Below, one piece after another: positions 27,660 through 34,420 of a stretch of DNA of 34,420 bases; positions within the stretch are counted from its first letter, which is position 1; every line of letters begins with the position of its first letter. The position numbers and the translations under genes are program-made. The DNA is from Chara braunii (lineage: Eukaryota; Streptophyta; Charophyceae; Charales; Characeae). Location of the stretch: assembly GCA_003427395.1 (NCBI GenBank), contig BFEA01000133.1:1168321-1202740 (forward strand). Direction: 5' to 3'. A model generated the notes under the pieces. It was not told where the DNA came from, made no database searches, and saw only the letters and a list, made by a program, of their open reading frames with translations.

Positions 27660-28340
27660 ATAAGAGTTAGTTCAATTTTTGTCTTTCAGAGTTAAGTTTG
27701 TTTTAAACTTCATATTTGACTTTATATAAATTTTGGAAAGTCACTTTCACTACGGGAAGTGTTGCAGAAATTTTTACAAATTTTATAAGTTAGTTCAATT
27801 TTGTATTTTTGAAAAGTTTAAGTTTTGTCCGATCTTACATCTGGCTTAGTATAAATTTTGGTAGTCTACTCTCTCGATAAGAAATGCTATCAAAATTTTT
27901 ATTAATTCAGAGAGTTAGAAAAAAAATTGCCTTTTCTAAAATTAAAGGTTATTTTTTAATATATATTCAACTTTGTATAAAATTTGGAAGGTCACTTTCG
28001 TTAGGGGGAGTGCTGCCGAAATTTCTACAAATCTAAAGAGTTAGTTTAATTTTATCTTTGTATAACTCAACTTTTATCCTTGAGATATACCAAACTTAAG
28101 TATTAATATTGGAATCCTACTTTTCTATGGAAAGTATTGCTAAAAGTTTTACTAAATTCGGAGAGTTCATTAAAACTCAACGTTATAAAGTCAAAGTGTT
28201 ATGGTACACACTGTCAATGAGAAATGGTGCCGAAATTTTTATTGTCTTGAGGAGTCAAATTGTTTTTAAATAGCAAAAACTTTAGCAGTCCATCCTGTAA
28301 ATGAGAGATGTTGCCAAAAGTTTACTTAAATTATGATATC
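27660..28340 (+). repeat. About six tandem repeats of roughly 120 bp
   Basis: Units with TATAAATTTTGGAA--TCACTTTC and GTGTTGC-GAAATTTTTAC...AGAGTTAG occur at about 27730, 27850, 27973, 28098, 28200 and 28280. The period shortens from about 122 to 80 bp toward the end. It is the reverse complement of the family at 6595-6960. Confidence 0.75.
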
Positions 28341-29039
28341 AATCAGAGATAGGCTTAAACTTAGTTTTATGAGGAGTACGAGTGAGATATGATATGAGGT
28401 TTATCCTCTATATACTTAAGTACAGTTTTGAATATTGGTCTGTGTTGTGTTACATACCCTCTTCGTTCAATTGATTCAAGGTCTGACTAGTTTCAACTTG
28501 ATCTTATGAGAATCAACATCTTCTGTTGTCATTGATAACAAGTTGGTTACTGATTGTCGGTTTCATACTCAGCTTCAACTCATTCTCGCGTCTCAACCTA
28601 AGGCCTTATCCCCTGTGGGTTGAATTTTTTTATTTTATTTTTTTACTTAAACTTTTATTAAATAATCATTTAAAACATGACTAAGTGTTTTCTTTTGAAT
28701 GATTTGACCAATATTATGCATTGTGTGAATAAGACAAGAGGTGTGCATGCAGAGAGTGGTTGAAGTTGCCCCCATGTAGTGTGTGGTCTATCAGTGTTAA
28801 ATTTTTATGTGATTGCATGTATGTTTATGATTTGGAGTGAAGATTTGACTTGTCGGCGATTAATATTTGGATATTTAGAAGGAAGTCATACTGTGATTGT
28901 GAATGTGATCACCTCGTATTTAATAATCTCGCTATATTTATATTATGTGTATTCGCACGGTCTGCTTTGACCATGTGCAAGAGGTGTGCAATTTTTTTGT
29001 GCGGGAAAAAAAAGATCCCCTTTGATTTTGCATGTTGAG
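28341..29039. other. No gene recognised
   Basis: This is AT-rich DNA between the 120-bp array and module B. + frames of about 62 codons near 28779-29038 overlap in two phases and have no motif. Confidence 0.4.
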
Positions 29040-29427
29040 TTTCATAGTTCGACATTGAGGTCCGTGACGACCGTCAAATTCAAAAGTCATTGACCTATTC
29101 CAAGGCCTCCGAAGATAGGGTCTCATCCCATAGGTCAAGGGCGTTTGGTCGCCACAAAGGAACGAAGCCCCCCTACCGCTCCTCTCAACAATGTGTAGAA
29201 GAGGGCAGGACTCACAATACGCAATTGTCAATCGTGTCAATTGACACTTAATTGTCGAATGCGACCCTCAAAATTATTGAGGACCACATGGTTATGAACA
29301 CTGCATAGTACGTCGTTATTGCGACTGCTTGTGTATTCATGCATGACTAGTTGATATGATAAAGTTGGCGTCACCTCACTAAGCCTTGTGCGCATCGCTC
29401 GCTTACTCTACCGTCGAAAGGTTATGG

Positions 29428-29435
29428 GTCGAAAG
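29428..29435. repeat. 8-bp target duplication, left (MITE 2)
   Basis: GTCGAAAG corresponds to GTTGAAAG at 29681-29688, with one mismatch. Confidence 0.75.
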
Positions 29436-29680
29436 CTAGGCTACCAGAGTGGTCCGGGTCCACTTGCCCATCCAGAAAAAAAAAAAAAAAAAAAAAGATA
29501 AATAATTTTGATGTGATGCTGGGGCAAAAGTTGTTCAGTTTATTGTTTTGCATAACATAGTTTTTTTAATGATTTTTTTGATTTTTTTAAATTTTTTGTG
29601 GGGGGGACCTTTCCTAATTCTTGCACGGTTGGGCCACTTGAGAAAATAAGGTGATCCGAGCGACCCGACTGGTAGCCTAG
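29436..29680. mobile_element. hAT-like MITE, copy 2
   Basis: This is 245 bp with perfect 12-bp terminal inverted repeats, CTAGGCTACCAG and CTGGTAGCCTAG. It has a similar interior to the element at 20312: an A-run, GGGGCAAAAGTTGTTCAGTTTATT, GCATAACATAGTTTTTTT, GGGGGGGACCTT and CTTGCACGG. It is flanked by 8-bp duplications with one mismatch and lies between modules B and A of the right-hand LTR, modules that the nested copy has without any MITE. It has no coding capacity. Confidence 0.87.
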
Positions 29681-29688
29681 GTTGAAAG
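29681..29688. repeat. 8-bp target duplication, right (MITE 2)
   Basis: GTTGAAAG is the partner of 29428-29435. Confidence 0.75.
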
Positions 29689-29689
29689 T

Positions 29690-30125
29690 GAATAAGGGAC
29701 TAGGCCTGATTTACGCATGAAAGCTTGGTTTTATGTTGTGAAGTATGTCGCATGGTTAGATTGATCGTCCTAGTTGATCGACGTAGGACCACACTTAGCC
29801 TCCTATGCTATAGCAAATGAGAAACACGCTCGATTGAGTCACCTCTGCGATTGCACTCGAGAAACTTTCACATGTGATTTGATAGCTCAGTGGGGATACA
29901 CCTACTTAAGGGTGGTAGCAACCCTTTGGGTAGAGGTAGGTTGTGCTTCGTGTGACCTTCATCCTGTCGTAGGGGCTCTCGAGAGGTACGGCTGACGCAC
30001 TCGGCGAAGCGGCAAATACTCTTGCGAAAAAGTCATGCCAAATTCTGTGTGACGCAACCGGGAGGGTCCCCCTGTGAGTTTGATGTGCTTGACAACGCAC
30101 CCCTGTATGTCCGATGCGCTCAACA
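29690..30125 (+). repeat. LTR 3'-terminal module A, right copy
   Basis: This contains GGGACTAGG, GATCGTCCTAGT-GA, ACCTCTGCGATTGCA, GGGTGGTAGCAACC, CCTGTCGTAGGGGCTC and CCGATGCGCTCAACA, in the same order as 11246-11739. Just before its end the segment GTGCTTGACAACGCACC and GCGCTCAACAACGCACC is a 35-bp-spaced direct repeat, so the last block of the LTR is duplicated. Confidence 0.7.
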
Positions 30126-30575
30126 ACGCACCCTGATAATGAATATATACAAGCTATATTTGCGGTCATGTGTAACCAAAATGGGGGCGAGTTGTGTTCG
30201 GGAGAAGATGGTAATCCATAGGGGTCAACTTTTGTGACCGCATACATACTTCACCACAAAAAAATGAGGCGAAAGACTTAGGCACCGACAAGACAATAAG
30301 ACATTGGAATAAACGGAGGAAAAAAAAAAGAAAAAATGTTTTTTCTTTTCTTTTCTTTTTTTTACAAAAAGACTCAACTTGTTTGATTGTGCACACCAAA
30401 GGAGAGGTCGGGAATCCTTAACAAACAACCCAGAGGAAATAAACTCTCTCTCTCTCGTTGTTTTTCTTTCTTTCTTTCTTTTTCATTTTTACTTAGCAGT
30501 AATCAACACGGCAGAGGGTTTTTGACAACATCCAGACGCAATTGTTGTCACATACATAGACACGACAAAAAAAAG
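30126..30575. other. No gene; homopolymer and (CT)n tracts
   Basis: This has A- and T-runs at 30318-30365, (CT)n and (TTTC)n near 30447-30485, and otherwise plain sequence. Frames on the minus strand here run through low-complexity DNA. Confidence 0.5.
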
Positions 30576-30578
30576 TAG

Positions 30579-30635
30579 ATTGCAAAAAAAATGATTGCAA
30601 AAAAAATGATTGCAAAAAAAATGATTGCAAAAAAA
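30579..30635. repeat. 15-bp tandem repeat, four copies
   Basis: GATTGCAAAAAAAAT is repeated about four times with almost no divergence, so it is a young expansion. Confidence 0.9.
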
Positions 30636-30688
30636 GAGAAAACACGGAAGAAAGGCGTAGTCTCTGTCTCTGTCAGCAGTAATGAATT

Positions 30689-30788
30689 GGAGGGAGCTTT
30701 TGTGACCACATGTAGACTCAATTGCGATCACATACATATGCGAACATAAAAACAAACTCGAAGTGCATATAGTCACTGAGACGACCAC
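30689..30788 (+). repeat. 100-bp direct repeat X, copy 1
   Basis: GGAGGGAGCTTTTGTGACC through CACTGAGACGACCAC recurs at 30934-31033 with few differences. A (CT)n(CA)n tract separates the copies. Confidence 0.9.
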
Positions 30789-30814
30789 ATGAACACTGAC
30801 AAGAAAAAAAAACA

Positions 30815-30817
<3 letters not shown>

Positions 30818-30861
<44 letters not shown>

Positions 30862-30931
30862 CTCTCTCTCTCCCCCTCACACACACACACACATAAACAC
30901 ACGCATACATACACACACCACACACACACCG
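30818..30931. repeat. (CT)n(CA)n compound microsatellite Y, copy 1
   Basis: CT repeats to 30872, then CA repeats. It is preceded by GACAAGAAAAAAAAACACGA and followed by ACCGATGG, as is the copy at 31547. Confidence 0.95.
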
Positions 30932-30933
30932 AT

Positions 30934-31033
30934 GGAGGGAACTTTTGTGACCACATGTAGACTCAATTGCGATCACATACATATGCGAACATAAGAATAA
31001 ACTCAAAGTGCATACAGTCACTGAGACGACCAC
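30934..31033 (+). repeat. 100-bp direct repeat X, copy 2
   Basis: This is the second copy of 30689-30788. In copy 1 the microsatellite block follows directly, whereas here about 495 bp with mitochondrial fragments intervene. Confidence 0.9.
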
Positions 31034-31113
31034 GTTCTCAAAGGCTCAGGAAGGAGTCCACTGTAATATAATGCCAGAAATCTAAGATCAATTTCTGACA
31101 AGTTGCTTATAGA

Positions 31114-31260
31114 GTTGTAAAGCGAAGACGTGTAGAAGTCAAAGCTCCGGGAATTATTTCACGTAAATCTGTGCATGAACCAATGCAAACAGGATTAAAA
31201 GCGGTGGATAGCCTTGTTCCAATAGGTCGTGGTCAACGAGAACTTATTATTGGAGATAGA
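31114..31260 (+). pseudogene. atp1: Mitochondrial atp1 fragment (NUMT)
   Basis: The 49 codons translate to [20 protein letters not shown], then [20 protein letters not shown] and GDR. This is the stretch of the ATP synthase F1 alpha subunit just before the Walker A loop. VKAPGII and the [21 protein letters not shown] block are the mitochondrial type. The chloroplast protein would have SPAPGII and AIDSMIPIGRGQ. The next residues should be QTGKT, but the sequence changes abruptly at 31261 into ribosomal RNA. There is no start, no end and no Walker A motif, so it cannot make an enzyme. It is mitochondrial DNA captured in the nucleus and still fully open, hence probably recent. Confidence 0.93.
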
Positions 31261-31274
31261 CGAATGCGGATTAG

Positions 31275-31486
31275 GCTCTAAATACCATCCAAGCAAATTA
31301 GAAAAGATTGGAAAGTCTTGCCAGAGAAGGTGATAGCCCTGTATATTTTGTCCAATGGTTTTCATTTCAAGAAGTAAGTAAAACGCGCGCCGTGTTTGAA
31401 TTCTGTGGGGGACCACCCTCTAAGCCTAAGTATTTCTTAGTGACCGATAGTGTACAAGTACCGTGAGGGAAAGGTGAAAAGAGCCC
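31275..31486 (+). pseudogene. rrn26: Mitochondrial 26S rRNA fragment (NUMT)
   Basis: GAGAAGGTGATAGCCCTGTA, then CGCGCCGTGTTTGAATTC, CCACCCTCTAAGCCTAAGTA, GACCGATAGTGTACAAGTAC and CGTGAGGGAAAGGTGAAAAG follow the order of domain I of bacterial-type large-subunit rRNA (about 380-510 in E. coli numbering). The spelling matches plant mitochondrial 26S rRNA. It is joined directly to the atp1 fragment, which is not a normal gene order. The left border is uncertain within about 25 bases (31261-31290). The right border is near 31486, where AAAAGAACCCC would be expected but AAAAGAGCCCACTC is found. Confidence 0.92.
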
Positions 31487-31543
31487 ACTCATTCAAAGCA
31501 TTCTCCATTCCGTGCAAAGCAATGTTGGCAAGAAAAGAAAACA

Positions 31544-31546
<3 letters not shown>

Positions 31547-31631
<85 letters not shown>

Positions 31632-31650
31632 ACATACACACACACATACC
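31547..31650. repeat. (CT)n(CA)n compound microsatellite Y, copy 2
   Basis: CT repeats to 31576, then about 25 CA repeats, then interrupted CA to ACCGATGG. It is flanked like copy 1 at 30818, so the two derive from one duplication. Confidence 0.95.
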
Positions 31651-31809
31651 GATGGTGCTCACTGGTTGGTGGGGGGCTGCAGTCTCATCATGATGGTTGG
31701 GCCGCTGGCTGGCTGGCAGGAGAGCTGGCGGACTGCCGGACGGGATAGGTGCCTCACTTTTGCGTTGATGGCAGAAACGGTCTGATTTGAAGAATCGGCC
31801 ATGGGTATC

Positions 31810-31856
31810 GAAACGGTGGCATACCGTTTCTTGAACGCGGTCCCTGCCACCGTTTC
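31810..31856. repeat. 12-bp inverted repeat, 23-bp loop
   Basis: GAAACGGTGGCA (31810-31821) and TGCCACCGTTTC (31845-31856) are perfect complements. The loop repeats part of the word (ACCGTTTCTTGAACGCGGT). Confidence 0.8.
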
Positions 31857-31912
31857 AGCCGGTACCACAGTGGCCGGGAGCGTTTCCAATATACGCCCGG
31901 GCCGAAGCTGCG

Positions 31913-31935
31913 CCCAGCCTAGTTCCTAGGCTGGG
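31913..31935. repeat. Perfect 10-bp hairpin with TTC loop
   Basis: CCCAGCCTAG-TTC-CTAGGCTGGG is a perfect stem. GAAGAGCCTAGTGG repeats the CCTAG word just after. No T-run follows on either strand, and a terminator role is not expected in this genome. Confidence 0.85.
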
Positions 31936-32479
31936 AAGAGCCTAGTGGTTACCAACTGAGCAAAAATTGGTTGCTCTGGAAACAAGGCTTTTCCCCGCTT
32001 GAAAACACAAAGTCGCGGCTCGTTTATGGCTGGATTTTTTTGGGGTTCAAGTACTGGACTGGAAATGGCTGGTGACAACAGTCGTCGCTTTGTTTTTGTT
32101 TTTGACCCGCCGGGTGAATTTGGGCTTGGTATCAATAGCTTGGCGGGGTACTGGTTAGGGGCTTGCTCTCCCCCTCAACAACAGCCAAAACGAAAATTGA
32201 ACCAAGGGCGAAGACCAGAAGTAGCCCGTTTTATCTCCGAAAGGACAAAACGAGCCAACCAGAATGCCCGGGGGCATTTACATTACATTTACATTTTTAT
32301 CTTGCCACAGACGGGGCTACTTGAGAGGGCTGTTCGTGTACCTTTGCCCCAGAACAATGGGGGGGACTCAGGAATCCCCTTGCAGCTCGACCCGCGCTTT
32401 TCCCGTCCCCAAACAAACCACCCAAAAAACTTGCGCGCGAGATAGGGGCAGTGTGTGAGTACGCCCTGAGGCGGCATCG
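31936..32479. other. No gene recognised
   Basis: A 148-codon + frame (31999-32445) has no motif and overlaps open minus-strand frames, as expected for GC-balanced DNA. ATTTACATTACATTTACATTTTT at 32275 is a short tandem word. Confidence 0.4.
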
Positions 32480-33736
32480 TCTTACGCGTGGAGTGGAGCT
32501 CTGGGGTTCTACCGTCTGACCTCGAATAGAACTCAACAGTAATTATCGTCGTATCTAGACTGAAAGCTGCCCCAATTACAGCCATAATGACCGTGCGTTC
32601 TATTCGGGCGAAGAGGGGAGGATGCGGTGCGACAAGCAGCCGGGTAGGTTGGTGGTTTGTAGTGGAGAAAAAGCACAAAAAAAGCCAGCCCGCTGCGCGC
32701 ACGGCTTAGTTGGTAAGCCCCTGCTTTGGCGTTGAGGAACGCTGCTTGGCTTTGGCGCGGGACGAAAGAAGCTGGTGGATTGTGATGGGTTTGGGAGAGG
32801 GAGGGGGAGATCAGGGAAAGCCAAGAACGTAGGGGAAGGAGGAGTTATTGGCGGAAAAGGAGGGGGTTCTTGGTCGTTAAGGCGGGGACGGGGGGAGGGA
32901 AAAGTTGGCAAAAGTTGGCAAAAGCGGGGAATTTCAATGTCCACGTAAGCGCGGGCGGGGGTTGACTCACCCGTGTTTCTGGAGCGGAGGCGTATGCCGC
33001 AGTTTGGATTGTGGGCGGGGAATGTGAGAGCTTTCTGGGAGAGGTAGGTGGTCTGAGCAAGCGAGGAGGTGAGAGAGATTCTGGGACAGAGGCTTGCCAG
33101 TGCGAGCTTCGCGCTGAGCGTGGCGGGGTTGGGCGTTGAGGGCTGTAACTAGGGAAGCGCGGGGAGGGAGGGAAGTGGAGATTTCGAAAGTGTGTTCAAG
33201 TGCGCGCGCGCGCGCGCGCGTGCGCTCTCGAAAGATACCTACCGGCTGAGAAGGGAGGGGCGGAGCGGGGCGTGTGTTGGGGGCGTTCGTTGGGCTCACA
33301 AGCGGATTGGGCGCGCGCGACTGGTTTTGTCGCACATTCCCCGCGTAGCAGCGTGGCAACACGTGGCGGCTCGTGGTTCCCGTGCGGACGGACGGAATCG
33401 CAGGACCGGGGGGATCGTTTGATCAGGACCAATCCGAAGGGAGAGGAGGAGGGGAGGAGGTGGGGACGAGTGAGGAGGAGACGGTAAGCCGCACGGGGTG
33501 GTGACTTCGTGGGCCGGAAATTGCGGTGCGAAGCAGAGGGGACGGCGCAAGAGAAAAGAGGCAGAGAAGCGGGGTTCTGGGGGCGGACGGAGTGTGAGGA
33601 GGGGGGGGGGGAGTGGACGGTTGCGCCGAGGGAGAGGTGGTTGGTTTTGTTTGATCGATGGCTTGTGACTGCATACTAAGGAGAGGGAGGTGGAAGAAGA
33701 GAACGGGCGGGTGGAGAACGTAACAAGGGTGTGGTA
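32480..33736 (+). promoter_or_regulatory. CpG- and G-rich upstream region of the last gene
   Basis: From here the plus strand becomes strongly G-rich with many CG dinucleotides, including (CG)n at 33203-33218, unlike the rest of the window. GCAAAAGTTG is repeated in tandem near 32907. A frame-closing TAA at 33677 precedes the gene start at 33737, so the 33680-33736 stretch would be 5' leader. I see no TATA box in the last 300 bases. Minus-strand proline-rich frames here are the mirror image of the G-rich strand. GGCTTAGTTGGTAAGCC at 32703 resembles a tRNA D arm but no tRNA follows. Confidence 0.4.
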
Positions 33737-34420
33737 ATGGAGGCACTGGAGTCCTTGCCTTGTATCGGACGGTTGAGTTCTTGCCACGTGGCAGAGCTGA
33801 GTCCCGCTTCCGACTCGGGGAGGGGGTGTGGGCAAACTGCGGTCGCTGGTCATCAGCAAGAAGCGGGACTTGATGCACGGGCGGGAGCGCCATTAGGAGG
33901 GGAGAGAGGAGAGGGAGCAGGAGGGTTTGAGCATCATCATCAGCAGCAGGAAGACGGCGGAGGGCAGGAGGAGGGTAAGAAGGGAAGACAACGAAAGCAG
34001 GGAAAGGAGGGGAAGGAGGAGAAAGGCGAACAAAAGCGGGAGGGGGAGGGGGAGGGGAAGGCGGAGGTGGTGGGTGAGCGAGTCGGGACGAACAATGCGG
34101 GAGGCGTAGAGGCGACAGCAGCAGCAGCTCCGGCTGTCTGCTTACCAGACAATCTTCTTGGGGATTTGCCATCGCGGAGTAGAGATGAGTCTGGCGGCGA
34201 TGGGTATGTAGGGCTGCAGAGTTCCTCCGCGCATTTGCTGGCTTCTGCTGCTGCTGCTCTACCTGCTCCGCCTACCCTTCCTTCTTCTCCTCCCGCTTCG
34301 CGTGGCGCTCGTGCTGCTGCTGATAGCGAAGGGCAGGGTTTGGCCGAGAGTGGGTGCGAAGGGGGTAGAGATGAAGATGAAGGGGATGGAGGGAGGAGAA
34401 GGATCATCGACGGGGAAATA
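33737..34420 (+). CDS. Start of a low-complexity protein gene, 3' end outside window
   Basis: The frame is open for all 228 codons from ATG at 33737 to the window edge. An in-frame stop at 33677 makes 33737 the first possible start, and its context GTAATGG (G at -3, G at +4) is good. The protein begins MEALESLPCIGRLSSCHVAE. It then has HHHQQQ (residues 66-71), a Gly/Glu/Lys/Arg-rich charged stretch (about 75-118), an Ala run (128-131), an Ala/Pro/Ser stretch (about 167-195) and an acidic, then basic end (DEDEGDGGRRR). No catalytic motif, signal peptide or membrane segment is visible. It looks like a disordered N-terminal part. The composition follows from G-rich DNA, so a chance frame cannot be excluded. 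No function can be given. Confidence 0.5.
   Translation, partial: MEALESLPCIGRLSSCHVAELSPASDSGRGCGQTAVAGHQQEAGLDARAGAPLGGERGEGAGGFEHHHQQQEDGGGQEEGKKGRQRKQGKEGKEEKGEQKREGEGEGKAEVVGERVGTNNAGGVEATAAAAPAVCLPDNLLGDLPSRSRDESGGDGYVGLQSSSAHLLASAAAALPAPPTLPSSPPASRGARAAADSEGQGLAESGCEGGRDEDEGDGGRRRIIDGEI

Larger units (their letters stand above)
26240..30125 (+). mobile_element. Second long-LTR copy, + orientation, incomplete
   Basis: Read backwards from 30125, this region repeats the order of the nested element: terminal CCGATGCGCTCAACA, module A (30090-29690), module B (29425-29040), 120-bp repeats (28340-27660), then stem-loop units around an AT microsatellite (27560-26240). It therefore represents the 3' 3 kb of an LTR of the same family on the + strand, plus two later insertions. 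I found no TGTCGG start upstream and no primer-binding site after 30125, so it is truncated or a partly deleted solo LTR. No gene lies in it. Confidence 0.7.

Noticed and set aside
31437-31785. Open frames of alternating Cys-Val, His-Thr or Ser-Leu on both strands
   Set aside because: They are translations of the (CT)n(CA)n microsatellite.
32693-32770. tRNA-like segment GGCTTAGTTGGTAAGCC
   Set aside because: It resembles a D arm and A box, but no anticodon arm, T arm or B box follows at the right distance.
33423-34172. Long proline-rich open frame on the minus strand (249 codons)
   Set aside because: It is the complement of a G-rich strand, which has few stops by composition, and it overlaps the + frame at 33737 that has a better start and more varied content.
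34139-34180. F-box-like LPDNLLGDLPSR in the last gene
   Set aside because: It resembles the first turn of an F-box, but the following residues do not continue the domain.

Overview
The window looks like repeat-dominated nuclear DNA of a streptophyte (a land plant or a charophyte alga). Three observations point there: a piece of U6 snRNA with the plant-type 3' end, a primer-binding site matching tRNA-Asp as used by several plant Ty3/Gypsy lineages, and a nuclear insertion of plant-type mitochondrial atp1 and 26S rRNA. A charophyte with a large genome, such as Chara, would fit, but I cannot prove the species. Apart from one gene start at the right edge, almost everything is transposable-element DNA, decayed element genes, tandem repeats and microsatellites.

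Left half (683-18532): a decayed non-autonomous LTR retrotransposon on the + strand. Its 5' LTR runs 683-4313 and continues at 10915-11739, and ends in TCGACA two bases before a tRNA-Asp-like primer-binding site (11742-11760). A broken gag follows (11947-12900) with a CCHC zinc knuckle interrupted by TGA. There is no recognisable pol. The 3' part holds an array of about ten 61-bp repeats, each able to form a small hairpin, several with GNRA-type tetraloops. A 3' LTR (14878-18532) follows. The 5' LTR is split by a 6,597-bp insertion (4314-10910, TGTCG...CGACA, 4-bp target duplication GCGT). The 3' LTR supplies the uninterrupted target site. The insertion looks like a very long solo LTR on the - strand. 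It carries 120-bp repeats and a striking array of stem-loops whose stems differ but stay complementary around a conserved loop.

Middle (18533-26240): mostly AT-rich DNA without convincing genes. It includes a hAT-like MITE with a perfect 8-bp target duplication (20312-20594), a 230-bp-arm foldback repeat (21685-22196), and an assembly artefact at 23701-23998, where a Nextera mate-pair junction adapter sits between two identical 130-bp copies.

Right part: 26240-30125 is a second copy of the same long-LTR family, in opposite orientation to the nested one, with two more MITE-like insertions. At 30579-31656 there are microsatellites and a duplicated block, split by a mitochondrial insertion (atp1 fragment joined to 26S rRNA fragment). 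From about 32480 the DNA becomes CpG- and G-rich. An open frame begins at 33737 and runs off the window (228 codons, low-complexity protein). It is the only candidate for a living host gene.

The two LTR families share both ends (TGTCGG plus a short hairpin at the 5' end, a YCGACA-like 3' end) and about 400 bp before the 3' end, so they belong to one superfamily.
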